Origin: Anaerophaga thermohalophila str. Valhall
Lineage (GTDB): Bacteria; Bacteroidota; Bacteroidia; Bacteroidales; Marinilabiliaceae
Assembly: GCF_000250735.1 (NCBI RefSeq)
Contig: NZ_AHZV01000350.1
Span: 1-64,000 of the forward strand
Reading direction: 5' to 3'
DNA length: 64,000 nucleotides
Shown one piece after another: positions 47,301 to 55,054 of the stretch. Every line of letters starts with the position of its first letter. Position 1 is the first letter of the stretch. The notes below the pieces were generated by a model, which did no database searches, was not told the origin of the DNA, and saw nothing but the letters and a program-made list of their open reading frames with translations. Position numbers and translations under genes: made by a program.

Positions 47301-48345
47301 TTTCGACCGTTTTTTTCAGGTGGATGATGGTGATGGTCAATCATTCAACTCAGGAATTGGTCTGGCTTATGTGAAGAGTCTTGTTATGTTCCACCGGGGT
47401 ACTGTTAATGTTGAGAGCAAGCCTGGTGAAGGATCTGCTTTTACTGTTTCCATCCCGGCGTCACTGTCCGATTTTTCTGAAGATGAAATTGTAAACAAGA
47501 AGGAACAATATACTGATATTAGGCACGAGCCGGAGATGATTGTCCAAAGTCCATCACCTATTAATGGTTTCGATCCGTTAATTTCTGGTACCGGGAAGCC
47601 TTCGGTTTTATTGGTGGAGGATAATGTTGAACTGGTTAAGTTTCTGAACGAAATCCTGGAAGATAATTATCTTGTTGAATCGGTTTTTAACGGACAGGAA
47701 GCACTGGATAAGCTTGAGGAATTTAATCCGGACCTGATTATTAGCGATATTATGATGCCGGTTATGGACGGAATAACCTTTACCAAACAGATCAAAACCA
47801 GTCTTAACACTTCTCACATCCCGGTAATTTTACTTACTTCCAAATCGGGCGTTAAGAATGAACTGGAAGGTCTGATGACAGGGGCCGATTACTACATTGG
47901 AAAACCCTTCTATCCGGATATTCTTGTACAGGTTATCGAGAATATATTAAATACCCGTCAGCGTGTTATTGACCGTTTTCGTGATGATACGGCCTTTTCA
48001 ACAGGTGAGTTACAGTGCTCCGAGTCGGACAAAATTTTTCTTGAGAAACTGACAAACCTGGTTAAAGATAATCTTAGCTGCAAAGTACTCGATGTAACAT
48101 TTTTAATCAATGAGACTGGTGTAAGCAGGTCATTGCTCCACAAAAAACTTAAAGGAATTGTCGGCTGCTCAGCAACTGAATTTATCCGGATTATACGCCT
48201 GAAAGAAGCCGCAAAACTTATTGGTTCCGGTAAATGTAATATTACTGAAGCTGCCTATGAGACAGGATTCTCCAGTCCTGCATATTTTACACGTTGCTTC
48301 AGAGAGTTTTACGGTCAATCACCAAGAGAATATTATGGAGGGTAG
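44308..48345 (+). CDS. Hybrid two-component system regulator (HTCS) of the glycan locus
   Basis: One-protein signal system typical of Bacteroidota polysaccharide loci. Signal peptide, then about 14 beta-propeller (Reg_prop) blades (about residues 25-660; blades such as DADGFIWFATRAAVTRFDG, DSEGNLWIGLEDNGLNKYD), a Y_Y_Y domain (about 690-760, YAYYLEGFEDEWNYVG), a membrane helix (about 777-796), HisKA with His831 (FFTNISHELKTPLTLIIGPL), HATPase_c (NLLSNAFKFTSEGGKV, DTGKGIEPEMIDKVFDRFFQ), a receiver with Asp1147 (DLIISDIMMPVMDG) and a C-terminal AraC-type DNA-binding domain (EAAYETGFSSPAYFTRCFRE). AGGAG lies near the start. It likely binds the twin palindromes upstream of susC and activates the locus on sensing an oligosaccharide. 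Confidence 0.95.
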   Translation: MNRLIWLLFFCFLATLVKSEINSPEFVHYTNEDGLPSSYVKSIIQDADGFIWFATRAAVTRFDGQAFKEFPAYDNADEKVRIFGDRLFLAFDSLLITRTIKEKYYFFDEYQECFRPYSLLNQLGSVLAIVPSRGGFWICRPDRITFLNASTGNEQPIESVFASVSFPERMGFNNLIESGRRIVILTDNGKIVVIDKERDAVKSYDVPEELGDQQSTLFFIDSAENAWLGMFEYGLVRFHLPTGTYRVYSQKLEKPYHLPHNLVHCLTEDHQGRVWIGSEDGLVIHDPVTGHLSLHSFDLHDPTGLNSNPIYDVFCDTEGNMWLGTYFGGINFWSNKESFFRTWNPGLGDGELRGNVVSCLTEDSEGNLWIGLEDNGLNKYDRDSGVITHYAEDKGPAHLSYNNLHDLLFVSEHELWMATYTGGINVLNTKTNDIRFLTPENTEGLTSNAIYSFLAVGDSVYISTSLGIVIYDRTTEKFTPLKSDALGLFQFESMARSSGKLWFTSAAGVYGYIPHSDSLFTFDKVPGMNNINFVKTDSEGNIWFGDCYKGLCRYNEETGRTKFFNEETGFPVSWIFSLEEGEDGWFWASSDKGLVRFSPEEEIYILYDSNSGIPFNQFNYRASFIDSKGNIYFGGNNGMVSFNEDRPRQERKDLQVMFTGMKLFNEYVLPAEDRRLKQSLNKSEKIVLDYDQNVLTLEYAALAYSAIGRCQYAYYLEGFEDEWNYVGTRNFATYTNLSPGTYYFHVKASSGDIRSASGGRVLQIIVRPPWWLSRGAFVSYFLVAILFSILVLRVGKNIEKSKAQLMLERREREHADEIHQVKLDFFTNISHELKTPLTLIIGPLNRLMNEEKMSPALRKCLTGIERNAQRLFHLINQLLEFRKIETGKDKLRVSCHDISILTKDIADSFMEMADARDIEFSVFVPDNPPEVWFDSGKIDKIVINLLSNAFKFTSEGGKVELSVDVKPRGGKFAKEKQDLSICVSDTGKGIEPEMIDKVFDRFFQVDDGDGQSFNSGIGLAYVKSLVMFHRGTVNVESKPGEGSAFTVSIPASLSDFSEDEIVNKKEQYTDIRHEPEMIVQSPSPINGFDPLISGTGKPSVLLVEDNVELVKFLNEILEDNYLVESVFNGQEALDKLEEFNPDLIISDIMMPVMDGITFTKQIKTSLNTSHIPVILLTSKSGVKNELEGLMTGADYYIGKPFYPDILVQVIENILNTRQRVIDRFRDDTAFSTGELQCSESDKIFLEKLTNLVKDNLSCKVLDVTFLINETGVSRSLLHKKLKGIVGCSATEFIRIIRLKEAAKLIGSGKCNITEAAYETGFSSPAYFTRCFREFYGQSPREYYGG

Positions 48346-48746
48346 ATTTTCAAGACCATATAAAGCTCCTAAAATCTAATATCTTTTATCTGACTCAAGT
48401 TACAAAACACTCTATATCAATCATTTGTTTTGCGGAGTTGGATTTTTGTTTATCAGGCCAATTTTCGGTACTAACGGCAAAATTCTTATCTGCAAAACTT
48501 AACACTTCTGCCTTCTGCCTGGCAAACTTCTGCCTGTCGATTACTAACCTCTAACCATCTTCTGTCTAACCCTCTTTTTCCTCTTCCAAACTAATGTTAA
48601 AAAAATTCGCCATTAATACAACTTCCTGTTAGGAATAGAACAGCTTTTCTGGTTGTAAAAAGTAGAGATTACGGGCGGATATTTCTTGTCAGGCAAATGT
48701 TAAAATGAGTATCAAGTGACTCGTCTTTACAGCGCTTTTAAGGATT

Positions 48747-48781
48747 TTACACATTTGTGTAAGTTTTTTACACATGTGTTA
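48747..48781. promoter_or_regulatory. Twin palindromic operator candidate upstream of susC
   Basis: Two TTACACA-based palindromes: 48747-48762 (arms TTACACA and TGTGTAA, 2-base centre) and 48768-48781 (TTACACATGTGTTA). They repeat with a 21-base period, about two DNA turns, and lie 28 bases upstream of the -33 box of the susC promoter candidate, the place expected for activation by the adjacent HTCS. Confidence 0.65.
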
Positions 48782-48808
48782 TAGTTAACCTCTTCCAAAT
48801 AAAGAACC

Positions 48809-48839
48809 TTTGATTTACAAATTAAGTAAGGTCTATTTG
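48809..48839 (+). promoter_or_regulatory. Candidate susC promoter
   Basis: TTTG at 48809-48812, 19-base spacer, TCTATTTG at 48832-48839 (one mismatch to TAnnTTTG), 48 bases before the susC start. Confidence 0.5.
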
Positions 48840-48887
48840 TTGTTGACCCGGAAGTGTTTTGTAAATAAATAAAAATTTGAGTTGTCT

Positions 48888-51800
48888 ATGAAAAAGAAAT
48901 GTAATTGTATGAGACTTGAGTCTTATACGGTGATTCGAACCTTAATGATTGTGAAAATATCCGTGTTACTACTCGTGGCAGGATCAGTTCACATGTTTGC
49001 CGACAATCATCAGGATAAAGAATATCCGGATGATAGTGGAAAAAGAAATAATAGTGTTATTGAAACGCATTACTTATTTCAGCAGGATGAGAGAACCATT
49101 ACCGGAATTGTAACTGATGAAAATGGAGAGCCTATCCCTGGTGCAACTATTCAGGTAAAAGGTACCAGTAAGGGAACAATTACCGATATGGATGGTAATT
49201 ATTCAATTGAGGTTTCGCAGGAGGCTGAAGCCCTGGTTTTCTCTTTCGTTGGGATGAAAACCAGGGAGATTGTGATTGAGAATCAGACCCAATTGGATGT
49301 ATCCCTGGAACCTGAGGTGCACGGACTTGATGAAGTAGTGGTGATTGGATATGGAACCCAGCGAAAAGGAGATGTAACCAGTGCCGTTTCAAGTGTCAAA
49401 TCTGAAGATTTTATTCAGGGGAAAGTCTCAGATGCTGCGGAACTGGTAAAAGGGAAAATTGCCGGACTGACAATTTCAAAAGGAACAGGCGACCCAAACG
49501 CTGAGTCTACTATAAGGCTTCGTGGCGTTATATCGCTGGAAGGTAGTTCCACGCCATTGGTTTTAATAGACGGTGTTGAAGGAAGTCTTGGGACAGTTGC
49601 TCCCGAAAACATTGAATCAATTGATGTTCTGAAGGATGCATCAGCTGCTGCAATTTATGGTACGCGTGGTGCTAACGGGGTTATTCTCATAACCACTAAA
49701 TCGGGAAGACGTGAAACAAATACACGTGCTGGTTATTCAGGTTATATGTCGATGTCTGAGTTTGGCAAGACATTGGATTTCATGGGACCTGATGAAATAC
49801 GTCAGGGATTGACTGACTTTAAGGATAAGGGATATGATACAGATTGGCTGGATGCTGTTACGCGTAAAGCTTTTACTCATAATCATGACTTCTACATATC
49901 CGGAGGAAATGAGAAAACAACTTATTCAGCAAATATTAATTACAGGGATGAAGAAGGGGTTATTATAGATACCTATAATGAAGAGATGAGGTTGAATTTG
50001 GATATATCCCATTGGATGCTGAATGATATGTTAAAGGTGGACCTGAATATTGTAAAAGGACTTCATGAAAACAGTGCTACCAATGCCAGTAACAACGGAG
50101 CATCTAATATTTACAGGCAGGCCATTATCCGAAATCCGACAGAACCAATCTGGAATGAGGACGGAACCTACTACGAGGATTTCCAGGTCAATTATTATTA
50201 CAATCCTGTGGGAATGATAAAGGAAAGAAAAGGTACTTACGAGTCCGAGTGGACACGTATTACCGGGAATATTATTTTCGAGCCTGTCGAAGGGTGGGAA
50301 ACCAATTTGATGTTGGCTACCCGTAGATCAAATGCCCATGATAAAGGATATTATACATCAAAATATTACAGCCAGAAGATGGATAATCATACCGGTTATG
50401 CTTATCATTCACAATCAGACAGCAAAACGGATAATCTTGAGCTTACGTCAAAATATAACAAAAGAATTAATGATCATCGTTTGAATGCGCTTGTCGGCTA
50501 TAGTTATCAGTATAACCTGAATCAGGGATTCAACGCTAATAACTACGATTTTCAAACTGACTTTTTTAAGTATAATAATTTGTCTGTTGGTGCTGCTCTG
50601 AAAGAAGGTAAAGCAGGAATGGGTAGTTACAAAAATGATAACAAGCTGGTCGGATTCTTTGGAAGAATCAGTTACGGATATGCTGACAAATATAATGCAT
50701 TGATCAGTATCCGTCGTGAAGGCTCATCCAAATTCGGAGAAAATCATAAATGGGGTAATTTCCCATCTGCTTCACTGGGATGGACTATCAGTAACGAAGA
50801 CTTTATGAGCAGTTTAGAATGGTTGAATAATCTGAAGTTGCGTGCAGGCGTTGGTGTTACTGGTGTTATTCCCAATTCATCTTATTTGTCATTGACGCGA
50901 TATAATTTGGGTAGTTCTTACTATTACGAAGATGGTGAATGGATGCCCGGATTAGAAGTAGCTTCCAATCCGAACCCTGATTTAAAGTGGGAAAAATCTA
51001 CAGAGTATAATATTGGATTAGATTTTAGTTTGTTAGAGAATCGTTTGGGGGGGTCTATTGATGTATATAATAAAGAAACCTCCGACATGCTCTGGTGGTT
51101 TGATGTACCTACTCCTCCGAATTTGTATCCTCAAACGTTGGCAAACGTGGGAGAAATGAGAAACAGAGGTATTGAAGTTGCCATTAATGCCACACCTGTG
51201 AAAGCCGGGAATTTTGAATGGAATACTACTTTAACTGCTTCACATAATGCCAACAAGCTTTTGAGTTTATCCAATGATATGTATGAAACTGCCAATGAGC
51301 AGGATGAAGCCTGGTTAGGTGAACCCATTACCATCCCTACACAACGTCTGGAGGTAGGTGAAGAACTTGGTAATTTTTTCGGACTTAAATCTGTAGGTGT
51401 TTCCGAGAACGGGCTTTGGTTAATTGAAAACCCTCAAACCGGAGAAGCCGAAGAGTTTACTGACAATATGCTTAACAATGATGATTATCGTCAGTATCTT
51501 GGCAACGGAATGCCTGATGTGAATTTGGGATGGAGCAATTCATTCCGTTACGGAAATTTTGATTTAAGTTTTCAAATGATCAGCCAGTTAGGATTTAAAA
51601 TATTGAATGAGCCACGCGCTTTTTATGAAAACAATTCTATTGCCTATAATCGCTTGAGATCAGTAAAGAAGCCGCCTTATGGAGGCGAGTATACTTTGTC
51701 TTCTTCACAAAAACAAACCATCGTTAGTTATTACCTGGAAGATGGTGACTTTCTGAAACTTACCAATTTAACGATTGGATACACCATTCCTGTAGGCGAA

Positions 51801-51980
51801 AACAATTATATTAAGAAGATTCGTGCCTATGCTTCGGGTGATAATTTATTTTGTATCACCGGATATGATGGGCTGGATCCCGAACTTTCCAACAATAATG
51901 TACGTTCACTGGGAATCGATTGGAGAGATAAATACCCTGTAGTCCGTTCATTTACATTCGGGGTAAATGTCACATTTTAA
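48888..51980 (+). CDS. SusC/RagA-family TonB-linked outer-membrane transporter
   Basis: Outer-membrane importer of oligosaccharides, working with the SusD lipoprotein that follows. Signal segment (about residues 15-37), carboxypeptidase-D-like domain (about 65-140, ITGIVTDENGEPIPGATIQV), the TonB-box region LDEVVVIGYGTQRKGDVTSA, plug with VLKDASAAAIYGTRGANGVI, and a barrel of about 760 residues ending FTFGVNVTF. Length of about 1030 residues is typical. A TTG start two codons earlier is possible, but the ATG before KKKCN is preferred. The susD start lies 19 bases after its stop. Its expression is probably driven by the HTCS through the twin palindrome. Confidence 0.95.
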   Translation: MKKKCNCMRLESYTVIRTLMIVKISVLLLVAGSVHMFADNHQDKEYPDDSGKRNNSVIETHYLFQQDERTITGIVTDENGEPIPGATIQVKGTSKGTITDMDGNYSIEVSQEAEALVFSFVGMKTREIVIENQTQLDVSLEPEVHGLDEVVVIGYGTQRKGDVTSAVSSVKSEDFIQGKVSDAAELVKGKIAGLTISKGTGDPNAESTIRLRGVISLEGSSTPLVLIDGVEGSLGTVAPENIESIDVLKDASAAAIYGTRGANGVILITTKSGRRETNTRAGYSGYMSMSEFGKTLDFMGPDEIRQGLTDFKDKGYDTDWLDAVTRKAFTHNHDFYISGGNEKTTYSANINYRDEEGVIIDTYNEEMRLNLDISHWMLNDMLKVDLNIVKGLHENSATNASNNGASNIYRQAIIRNPTEPIWNEDGTYYEDFQVNYYYNPVGMIKERKGTYESEWTRITGNIIFEPVEGWETNLMLATRRSNAHDKGYYTSKYYSQKMDNHTGYAYHSQSDSKTDNLELTSKYNKRINDHRLNALVGYSYQYNLNQGFNANNYDFQTDFFKYNNLSVGAALKEGKAGMGSYKNDNKLVGFFGRISYGYADKYNALISIRREGSSKFGENHKWGNFPSASLGWTISNEDFMSSLEWLNNLKLRAGVGVTGVIPNSSYLSLTRYNLGSSYYYEDGEWMPGLEVASNPNPDLKWEKSTEYNIGLDFSLLENRLGGSIDVYNKETSDMLWWFDVPTPPNLYPQTLANVGEMRNRGIEVAINATPVKAGNFEWNTTLTASHNANKLLSLSNDMYETANEQDEAWLGEPITIPTQRLEVGEELGNFFGLKSVGVSENGLWLIENPQTGEAEEFTDNMLNNDDYRQYLGNGMPDVNLGWSNSFRYGNFDLSFQMISQLGFKILNEPRAFYENNSIAYNRLRSVKKPPYGGEYTLSSSQKQTIVSYYLEDGDFLKLTNLTIGYTIPVGENNYIKKIRAYASGDNLFCITGYDGLDPELSNNNVRSLGIDWRDKYPVVRSFTFGVNVTF

Positions 51981-51999
51981 AATCTTAAATTTTGTATCT

Positions 52000-53673
52000 A
52001 TGAAAGTGAATAAATATATATCCATCGTGGTGGCAGTAGTAAGCGTATTTGTGCTTTCCTTCAGTAGTTGTACTGATTTGGATGAAACCATTTATGATAC
52101 CATCGCTGCAGAAAAGTATGAGTTTTCAGAAAAGGATGCAGCCAGTATGTTTGCCCCTGTCTACAGTAATTTACGTAACCTTTATTGGGGATGGAACGGC
52201 TATTGCGATATTCAGGCTGAATCATCCGATCTTTGGTGTACCCCTTATCGTATAGGTATTGGCTGGGGTGATCTTTATGTATCCATGCATAAACATGAAT
52301 TCCATTCTCAGATTGGACATTACTGGACGGAATGGAATTATGGTTATGCAGGCATAAATGCCTGTAATAAACTTCTGGCCGTTAAGTCTGTGCAGGATTC
52401 AGAAGCTGCAGTTGCTCAGTTGAGAGGTTACCGTGCTTTATACTATTACATCTTGTTTGATTTGTTCCGGAATATTCCGCTGGATACTACCTATAATCAT
52501 CCGGAAGGATGGTTGCCTGATCAGGCAGAGCCGCAGGAAACCTGGGATTTTATTATTAGTGAATTAAAAGATATCAAAGGTAAAGTAGGTGAAGATAACG
52601 GTATGGGGCAAATTAACGATTATACCGTTAATATGATTCTGGCTAAAATGTATTTGAATCATAATGCATGGTTCAACGATCATTCGGATAACTCATACTA
52701 TGGTAAAGCCATTGACGAGATCAATGAAATAATAAGTAGTGGAAAGTACTCATTGGCACCCAGTTATTCCGATAACTTTAAGGAAGATATATCGGGATCA
52801 CCTGAAATTATCTTTGGCATTCCTTTCGAAGAGAAATATGCTTCTGGCAATTATTACGCCAACAAATGGATACATACTGCCGGAAGAGCTGTCTGGGGAT
52901 TTAATGGCTGGGCAACCGGTGGAAGTGCTGCTTTACCGCAATTCCTTGATACTTATGATGAAGATGACAGTCGCTTTAATGATTGCTGGACTGTTGGGCA
53001 ACAATACGATCAGAATGGAAATCCAATAATGGTTGACGGAGAACCATTAATTTATACAAAAGAACTTCACAGTATTGATAATCCTGGTTGCTATCCTTTC
53101 GAAGGAGCACGTTTAACAAAGTACGAGATTCTTCCAGGCGATTTTGGTACCAGTTATGATGATGTTCCTTTTTTCCGTTTAGCTGATGCTTATATGATAA
53201 AGGCTGAGTGTTTGTTAAGATTGGGCGGCTATAAAGGGGAATCAGAACAAGATGCAGCTGCTCTTGTAACACAGGTGCGTCAACGAGCCTTTAAAGACAA
53301 TCCGTCCAAAGCAGTACGTACTGTCGAAGAACTTAAGGGCGGAAGCGTTTATGATTACGGCTACCGTGAAAACCAGGGAAAAATGGGAGAAGAAGATGTT
53401 TGGATTACAACCAATGAAGGTGGAGAAGACATCGAATTAGGGGGTTTGTTAGATGATCTTGCATGGGAATTTGTTGCCGAACACCATCGCCGTCAGGATT
53501 TGGTGCGATTTAGAATAGAAGGTACAAATCAGAATGTATATAATGGAAAATCATGGTTTTGTAAAGAAGCTAAAGGTGATCCTTCAGACAATCATGCTGA
53601 TATCTTCCCCATACCCAAAGAATTTATGGACGGAAACCCGAATCTTATTCAAAATCCTGGTTACGGAAATTAA
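52000..53673 (+). CDS. SusD/RagB-family glycan-binding lipoprotein
   Basis: Surface lipoprotein that caps the SusC channel and binds glycan. Start chosen at the ATG before KVNKYIS; an ATG 33 bases earlier lies inside the end of susC and would spoil the signal peptide. Lipobox FSSC near residue 22. SusD-type TPR helices: QLRGYRALYYYILFDLFRNI, NMILAKMYLNHNAWF; C-terminal RagB block FRLADAYMIKAECLLRLGG and a closing stretch FPIPKEFMDGNPNLIQNPGY. 557 residues. A copy of the dispersed repeat directly follows and may separate it from the next gene. Confidence 0.95.
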   Translation: MKVNKYISIVVAVVSVFVLSFSSCTDLDETIYDTIAAEKYEFSEKDAASMFAPVYSNLRNLYWGWNGYCDIQAESSDLWCTPYRIGIGWGDLYVSMHKHEFHSQIGHYWTEWNYGYAGINACNKLLAVKSVQDSEAAVAQLRGYRALYYYILFDLFRNIPLDTTYNHPEGWLPDQAEPQETWDFIISELKDIKGKVGEDNGMGQINDYTVNMILAKMYLNHNAWFNDHSDNSYYGKAIDEINEIISSGKYSLAPSYSDNFKEDISGSPEIIFGIPFEEKYASGNYYANKWIHTAGRAVWGFNGWATGGSAALPQFLDTYDEDDSRFNDCWTVGQQYDQNGNPIMVDGEPLIYTKELHSIDNPGCYPFEGARLTKYEILPGDFGTSYDDVPFFRLADAYMIKAECLLRLGGYKGESEQDAAALVTQVRQRAFKDNPSKAVRTVEELKGGSVYDYGYRENQGKMGEEDVWITTNEGGEDIELGGLLDDLAWEFVAEHHRRQDLVRFRIEGTNQNVYNGKSWFCKEAKGDPSDNHADIFPIPKEFMDGNPNLIQNPGYGN

Positions 53674-53674
53674 T

Positions 53675-53843
53675 AAGTATTCGTCTATAAACGCACAAAA
53701 ATTTTCACCTTATGTGTGTCTGTTCAAAAAACGCCAATTGAAAGGCTTGCAAAGCAGCTAAAAACGGAGTCCCGACATTTTGGGATGAGTATTTTGGCAG
53801 TATGCGTAACGAAGCTAATGGTACTTTATGGACAGACATTAAT
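53675..53843 (-). repeat. Dispersed inverted-repeat element, copy R5 (inverse orientation)
   Basis: Matches the reverse complement of R1 along its length: ATTCGTCTATAAACGCAC, AAAAATTTTCACCTTATGTG, TGTCTGTTCAAAAAACGCCA, GGCTTGCAAAGCAGC, AAAAACGGAGT and AATGGTACTTTATGGACAGA. It begins two bases after the susD stop codon, inside the polysaccharide locus. Confidence 0.78.
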
Positions 53844-53881
53844 AAATAGTCAAATTTAATTTTGATATAAAAAAGATTAAT

Positions 53882-54880
53882 ATGAAAAGTAAATTATTAT
53901 ATATACTAATGAGTTGCCTGGTCTTCTCCTTTTACTCCTGCGAGGATAGTATTGAGGATGCAACAAGTAAGCATGTGTATGGAGAAGATGAGAATCCATA
54001 CCTCAAAACGGGCGTAGGAGCTACTATTACCAATGATATGGAATTTGAAGTTGGGCGTTATGAGGCACAAACTGTAAATCTGGAAGAATATACAGACCTG
54101 TTCCAGGAACAAATGAATATGACCGTTGATGAAGTTATTAACGGACTGAGTGACGGGAGCGTAGTATTCTATAACATCAACGTTACCCGTGGGCATTGGG
54201 ATAAGACAGAGCCGACTAAAGGCTCCACCGGATGGTACTATAATTCTGCCGGTGGTTTATCGGCCGATAGTGAAGATTATGTTGCGAGTCTTGATATTGA
54301 CAAGGATGCAAAGCAGTTGATTGTCGATGTGGCTGATGAAGCCGAAGCGGGTCATTCTTTTTCATTCAATGTTGGTTTTGCTTTGAATGGACCTGACTAT
54401 GACGACTATGTGCGCTTTACTTTTAATGTTGCCACTATTGATCCGTCACTGATTCTTGCAAATCTTAGTATTCCTGAAGGAGACTATGCGGCAGCAGGAA
54501 TTAATCTTTACGATTATGCCGATGTGATACAATATAATTTGGGATTAACTGTAGATGAATTCCTTGCCAATCTCGATAGTAACGAAGGTGGTACTATTCG
54601 TTTGTATGTAATAGACAACGAAACCGGAGAATGGGATACTTCAAGTGATTATACGGCTAATCCCCCCGGCTATTGGATGAATGCTGATGGCGAGGTTTGT
54701 TCCTGGGGGGATGATGGTTTTACTTTATACGCTGAGGTCAATGTCGGTGACGGTGTTTTAAATATCGGCAGAGCACCTGCATTATCAGCTGGTGAAACCT
54801 ACAAAATCAGATTGGGATTCAGAGATACAACTGATGAGATGAAGTTTATTCGTTTCATTATTACTGCCACATTGGAGTAA
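53882..54880 (+). CDS. DUF4859-repeat lipoprotein
   Basis: Lipoprotein (lipobox FYSC near residue 20) with two tandem copies of a beta-sandwich-like unit of about 140 residues that I recognise as DUF4859: first copy about residues 50-190 (VNLEEYTDLFQEQMNMTVDE, GWYYNSAGGLSADSEDY), second about 200-332 (INLYDYADVIQYNLGLTVDE, GYWMNADGEVCSWGDDGF, SAGETYKIRLGF). Likely a surface glycan-binding protein of the SusE/F position type, judging by its place after SusD; binding is inference. The next gene carries a third copy of the same unit. A long hairpin follows the stop. Confidence 0.82.
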   Translation: MKSKLLYILMSCLVFSFYSCEDSIEDATSKHVYGEDENPYLKTGVGATITNDMEFEVGRYEAQTVNLEEYTDLFQEQMNMTVDEVINGLSDGSVVFYNINVTRGHWDKTEPTKGSTGWYYNSAGGLSADSEDYVASLDIDKDAKQLIVDVADEAEAGHSFSFNVGFALNGPDYDDYVRFTFNVATIDPSLILANLSIPEGDYAAAGINLYDYADVIQYNLGLTVDEFLANLDSNEGGTIRLYVIDNETGEWDTSSDYTANPPGYWMNADGEVCSWGDDGFTLYAEVNVGDGVLNIGRAPALSAGETYKIRLGFRDTTDEMKFIRFIITATLE

Positions 54881-54938
54881 ATTATCTTTACAATTAATAG
54901 ATTGGTTCGAGTTTTTTATCTCTAATGAGAACATTATC

Positions 54939-54978
54939 CTGATTGATCACCGCAGTTTCTTTCTGCGGTGATCTCAGG
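54939..54978. other. Strong hairpin between DUF4859 and DUF6055 genes
   Basis: Perfect 11-base stem GATCACCGCAG (54945-54955) / CTGCGGTGATC (54963-54973) with a 7-base loop and extra outer pairing CCTGA/TCAGG. No T-tract follows, so it may protect or process the transcript rather than end it. Confidence 0.6.
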
Positions 54979-55054
54979 AATAATGATCTGTGAATGAATT
55001 TATCTTTAAGTTTCTCTCTAACTTTAGGTTTCTGTCAAGATTATCCAACAAGCT

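Larger units (their letters stand above)
48346..48887. other. Regulatory intergenic region upstream of susC
   Basis: No gene. Holds a pyrimidine-rich stretch with three CTTCTGCC copies (48505-48534), the twin palindrome (48747-48781), a promoter candidate (48809-48839) and an A/T-rich leader. Confidence 0.65.

Noticed and set aside
48505-48534. Three CTTCTGCC copies
   Set aside because: Too short and irregular to call a functional repeat; probably simple-sequence drift.
48294-48554. 86-codon frame after the HTCS gene
   Set aside because: Begins inside the HTCS end and runs into a pyrimidine-rich intergenic stretch with CTTCTGCC repeats; no protein-like features.
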